Below are positions 52,566 through 55,231 of a stretch of DNA of 55,231 nt, piece by piece. The first letter of the stretch is position 1; each line of letters opens with the position of its first letter. The stretch lies in the NCBI GenBank assembly GCA_023391425.1, contig JAEWAX010000081.1:1-55231 (forward strand). Direction: 5' to 3'. The position numbers were made by a program, and so were the translations under genes. The DNA is from Bacillota bacterium (GTDB lineage: Bacteria; Bacillota; Clostridia; Acetivibrionales; DSM-1351). The notes under the pieces were generated by a model. It was not told where the DNA came from, did not search any database, and saw only the letters and a program-made list of their open reading frames with translations.

Positions 52566-54941
52566 ATGCTAGAAGTAATTAAACCCAAACTGGCTAAAAT
52601 CATTAGAGTTCAACGAAAAGAAGATGCCCTTATTCTGGAGACTGAAAACGGTTTGATAAAGGTAGTACCAGTCAATCCAAATATTTTGAGAATAGTTTAT
52701 ACACTCGAAGATGAATTCTCACAGGTACAGGGACTGGGAATAGAACCACAGAAACCCTTTAGCGATTGGCAGTTTTATGATGAGGAGAATATAATCAAGC
52801 TAAAAACATCTGATTTGCAACTGGTAATTAATAAATCCAACAGTGCTTTCACATATTATGATGCCGTTGGGAACCGGCTTGCAAGAGAACCTGAAAAGAA
52901 TGGAAAGGAATTAGTTCCTTTTGACTCCTATAAAACAATTTTAGACGAAACCGCAGTTGTGGACAAAATCGAAACACCTGACGGAATCAAGGAAGTAGTA
53001 CTGGACGCAAAGAAAAAATTTGATAGAAAGCTTTTTCATACTCGACTACATTTTGAATGGGAGGAAGGAGAAGCCTTGTACGGCATGGGTCAAAATGAGG
53101 AAGGCTATTTAAACCTTAGGGGGACCAGACAATATATTCATCAGGCTAATATGAAAATAGCCATGCCGTTTCTGATGTCTACCAACGGCTATGGAATACT
53201 GCTGGATACTTATGCTCCTGTGGTATTTAACGATAATGCCTTCGGCTCATACCTATATAGTGAGGCTTCTGCTGAACTGGATTTCTATTTTATTAAGGGA
53301 GAAAGCTTTGACGATATTATTGGGGGTTACCGCCAATTAACAGGACGTGCTACGATGCTTCCCCTCTGGGCTTTTGGATTTATGCAGTCTCAGGAGAGGT
53401 TCGAATCCCAACAGGAAATTATTGATACAGTTAAACATTACCGTGAACTCGGTGTTCCATTGGATAGTATTGTCCTAGATTGGCAATCCTGGGAAGAGGG
53501 AATGTGGGGGCAGAAGACATTTGATACAAGCCGTTTCCCAGATGCAGAAAATATGACGAATCAGCTGCATGAGTTAGGTGCTCATTTCATGATATCCATA
53601 TGGCCTGTTATGGTGACAAATTGTGCAAATTATCTGGAAATGAAAGCGCATAACGGTTTATTTCAACGCTCTGAAATATATAATGCCTTTAATCCTGATA
53701 TAAGGAAACTATATTGGAAACAGGCTCAAGAAGGTTTGTTTTCAAAGGGGGTGGATGCCTGGTGGTGTGATTCCAGTGAGCCTTTTACACCTGAGTGGAA
53801 CAGCCCTATAAAGCCTGAGCCGGATCAGAATATGATAGCTTTTCACAATACATGTAAAACATATATGGGCGAGGCATATACAAACGCTTATCCCTTTATG
53901 CATGCTAAAGCTATATATGAGGGTCAAAGAGAGACTACCGAAAAGAAAAGAGTTGTTAATCTTACCAGAAGTGGCTATACAGGTATACAAAAATATGGAA
54001 CAATCCTGTGGTCTGGAGATATTTGCGCTAAATGGTCAACTCTTAAAAAACAAATCGCTGCAGGATTAAATTGCTGTGCTTCAGGTTTACCGTACTGGAC
54101 TTTGGATATCGGAGCGTTTTTTGTCAAACAAGGTCATATGTGGTTTTGGGATGGAGATTATGAAAATTGCTACGACGATTTGGGGTATCGTGAACTCTAT
54201 ACCAGGTGGTACCAACTGGGTACATTCCTTCCAGTGTTCAGATCTCATGGTACTGACTGCAGAAGAGAAATTTGGAACTTTGGTAAAAAAGGCGAGATGT
54301 TTTATGATGCCATAGAGAAGTTTACACATTTGAGATATCGCCTGATGCCTTACATTTATTCACTTGCAGGTATGGTTACTCAAAAGCACAACACTATATT
54401 AAGAGTCCTGGCATTTGATTTTATTAATGATAAAAAAGTATACAATATTGATGACCAGTTTATGTTTGGCCCAAGCTTAATGGTCTGCCCAATAACTACA
54501 GCCATGTATTATGGAATAGACAGTAAGCAGCTTGAAGATGTATCAAGGACAAGAACAGTTTACTTGCCTGAAGGAACAGTTTGGTATGATTTTTGGAGTG
54601 AAAAACGTTATGAAGGCGGTCAAACCATAGAGGCTGAGGCACCTATTGACAGAATTCCGGTTTTTGTTAAAGCTGGTACAATACTTCCTATGTCGGAACC
54701 AATTCAACATACTGGTCAAATGCAGGATGATAAAATTCTGCTAGTTGTATACCCGGGTGCAGATGGTGAATTTACACTATATCAGGATGAACGGAATGGG
54801 TATGGCTATGAGGAAGGACAATATGCAACCACTGAACTTACCTGGTCAGAAAGTGAAGGAAAGCTCACAATTCATTCACGTAAGGGTGTATACTCTGGTA
54901 TGCCAGAAAATGTAACCTTCGTTCAGAAAATTATCAAATGA
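52566..54941 (+). CDS. GH31 alpha-glycosidase, probable alpha-xylosidase/alpha-glucosidase
   Basis: The 791-residue protein has an N-terminal beta-sandwich (about 1-250), a GH31 TIM barrel (about 255-620) and C-terminal beta domains including a DUF5110-like part (about 695-770). Catalytic Asp402 lies in WWCDSSEPF and acid/base Asp485 in WSGDICAKW. E. coli alpha-xylosidase YicI has D416/D482, a similar spacing. No signal peptide is present, so it acts on imported oligosaccharides, trimming terminal alpha-xylose or alpha-glucose. With GH4, it would finish hemicellulose side chains (inference). AAGGAG precedes the ATG. Confidence 0.9.
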   Translation: MLEVIKPKLAKIIRVQRKEDALILETENGLIKVVPVNPNILRIVYTLEDEFSQVQGLGIEPQKPFSDWQFYDEENIIKLKTSDLQLVINKSNSAFTYYDAVGNRLAREPEKNGKELVPFDSYKTILDETAVVDKIETPDGIKEVVLDAKKKFDRKLFHTRLHFEWEEGEALYGMGQNEEGYLNLRGTRQYIHQANMKIAMPFLMSTNGYGILLDTYAPVVFNDNAFGSYLYSEASAELDFYFIKGESFDDIIGGYRQLTGRATMLPLWAFGFMQSQERFESQQEIIDTVKHYRELGVPLDSIVLDWQSWEEGMWGQKTFDTSRFPDAENMTNQLHELGAHFMISIWPVMVTNCANYLEMKAHNGLFQRSEIYNAFNPDIRKLYWKQAQEGLFSKGVDAWWCDSSEPFTPEWNSPIKPEPDQNMIAFHNTCKTYMGEAYTNAYPFMHAKAIYEGQRETTEKKRVVNLTRSGYTGIQKYGTILWSGDICAKWSTLKKQIAAGLNCCASGLPYWTLDIGAFFVKQGHMWFWDGDYENCYDDLGYRELYTRWYQLGTFLPVFRSHGTDCRREIWNFGKKGEMFYDAIEKFTHLRYRLMPYIYSLAGMVTQKHNTILRVLAFDFINDKKVYNIDDQFMFGPSLMVCPITTAMYYGIDSKQLEDVSRTRTVYLPEGTVWYDFWSEKRYEGGQTIEAEAPIDRIPVFVKAGTILPMSEPIQHTGQMQDDKILLVVYPGADGEFTLYQDERNGYGYEEGQYATTELTWSESEGKLTIHSRKGVYSGMPENVTFVQKIIK

Positions 54942-54974
54942 ACAGAGTTTGATAAAACTGTTAATTGGGATACT

Positions 54975-55103
54975 GATACTAATTTGCAATAGAAAACTCA
55001 ATAATTCACAGATTGCATAGTCCGTGAAAAATCAGTACTGAACGCCGTTGATGCTATTATACTATGATTTATTTTTTGATTTTTCTAAAAGCAAATTAGT
55101 ATC
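54975..55103. repeat. 13-bp inverted repeat flanking a 103-bp segment
   Basis: GATACTAATTTGC (54975-54987) and GCAAATTAGTATC (55091-55103) are perfect inverted copies. CATAGT (55016-55021) and ACTATG (55061-55066) are nested inside. It may be a large hairpin, a terminator region or a small MITE-like element. No ORF is inside. Confidence 0.55.
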
Positions 55104-55124
55104 AAATATAATTTAAAAGTAATA

Positions 55125-55153
55125 TTGACATGAAAGTATAATCCTGCTACAAT
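55125..55153 (+). promoter_or_regulatory. Consensus promoter of the LacI-type regulator gene
   Basis: TTGACA (55125-55130) and TACAAT (55148-55153) are 17 bp apart, an almost perfect housekeeping sigma-factor promoter. Confidence 0.8.
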
Positions 55154-55164
55154 AAAAGTAAGCT

Positions 55165-55172
55165 AAACGTTT
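55165..55172. promoter_or_regulatory. AAACGTTT palindrome, candidate LacI-type operator
   Basis: An 8-bp palindrome with a central CG lies 11 bp after the -10 box and directly before the coding region. LacI-family regulators typically bind CG-centred palindromes, so it may be an autoregulatory site (inference). Confidence 0.4.
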
Positions 55173-55176
55173 CGCG

Positions 55177-55231
55177 ATGGAAGGTGATTATATCTCAACA
55201 ACGATGAAGGATGTTTCAAAGAAAACAGGGC
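55177..55231 (+). CDS. LacI-family transcriptional regulator, 5' end only
   Basis: About 18 codons are visible before the window ends. The frame reads MEGDYISTTMKDVSKKTG, matching the start of LacI-family helix-turn-helix domains (pattern T-x-K-D-V-A-x-x-A/T-G). The start is unclear. ATG 55177 has no ribosome site. GGAAGGTGA (55179-55187) is well placed for a start near the ATC at 55192. ATG 55204 would cut into the first helix. It lies behind a consensus promoter and downstream of the GH31 gene, so it may regulate sugar genes further on. Confidence 0.65.
   Translation, partial: MEGDYISTTMKDVSKKTG

Overview
The window is AT-rich DNA with strong GGAGG-type ribosome binding sites, S-layer-homology (SLH) surface proteins, two-component systems of the YesM/AraC type, and CUT1-type sugar ABC transporters. 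This points to a plant-polysaccharide-degrading anaerobic Firmicute (Clostridia, perhaps Ruminiclostridium-like). That placement is inferred from gene content, not from a marker gene. No rRNA, tRNA, CRISPR array or prophage was recognised.

Layout. 1-941 is the 3' end of an SLH protein. 1059-2528 is an apparently complete IS256-family insertion sequence, sitting against the A-tract of the terminator of a cyclic-nucleotide-domain/DUF2225 gene. 4.1-9.5 kb holds two divergent DEAD-box RNA helicases, a HAD phosphatase and a glycerol-1-phosphate dehydrogenase-like enzyme. 9.6-10.5 kb is L-lactate dehydrogenase. 10.9-23.6 kb is a xylan locus: an extra response regulator, a response regulator/histidine kinase pair, a solute-binding lipoprotein, two permeases, and a 1331-residue SLH-anchored GH10 xylanase. 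23.9-27.1 kb carries a membrane GGDEF protein, a bacteriohemerythrin and an NADH oxidase, which suggests oxygen or redox sensing and defence.

27.3-48.6 kb looks like an L-fucose/fucosylated-glycan locus. A DeoR-type repressor is divergent from fuculose-phosphate aldolase, a fuculokinase-like kinase and fucose isomerase. A second histidine kinase/response regulator pair, a second CUT1 transporter (lipoprotein plus two permeases) and a 2668-residue SLH-anchored protein follow. That protein has an N-terminal right-handed beta-helix domain resembling GH141, a family with reported alpha-L-fucosidase and xylanase members. 48.8-54.9 kb has two AraC regulators divergent from two cytoplasmic glycosidases (GH4 and GH31). 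The window ends in the first codons of a LacI-type regulator behind a consensus promoter.

How the parts may work together (inference). Surface enzymes tethered by SLH domains cut plant cell-wall glycans. YesM/AraC systems sense the products and induce the neighbouring importer. Neither importer has its own ATPase, so a shared MsmX-type ATPase elsewhere is expected. Cytoplasmic enzymes finish the oligosaccharides, and the fuc enzymes would convert fucose to DHAP and lactaldehyde. The features most worth following up are the giant GH141-like protein and its link to the fuc genes, a possible structured RNA at about 27.1-27.26 kb, the hairpin that both hides the transposase ribosome binding site and resembles a terminator, and the pre-SLH region that may be shared by three surface proteins.
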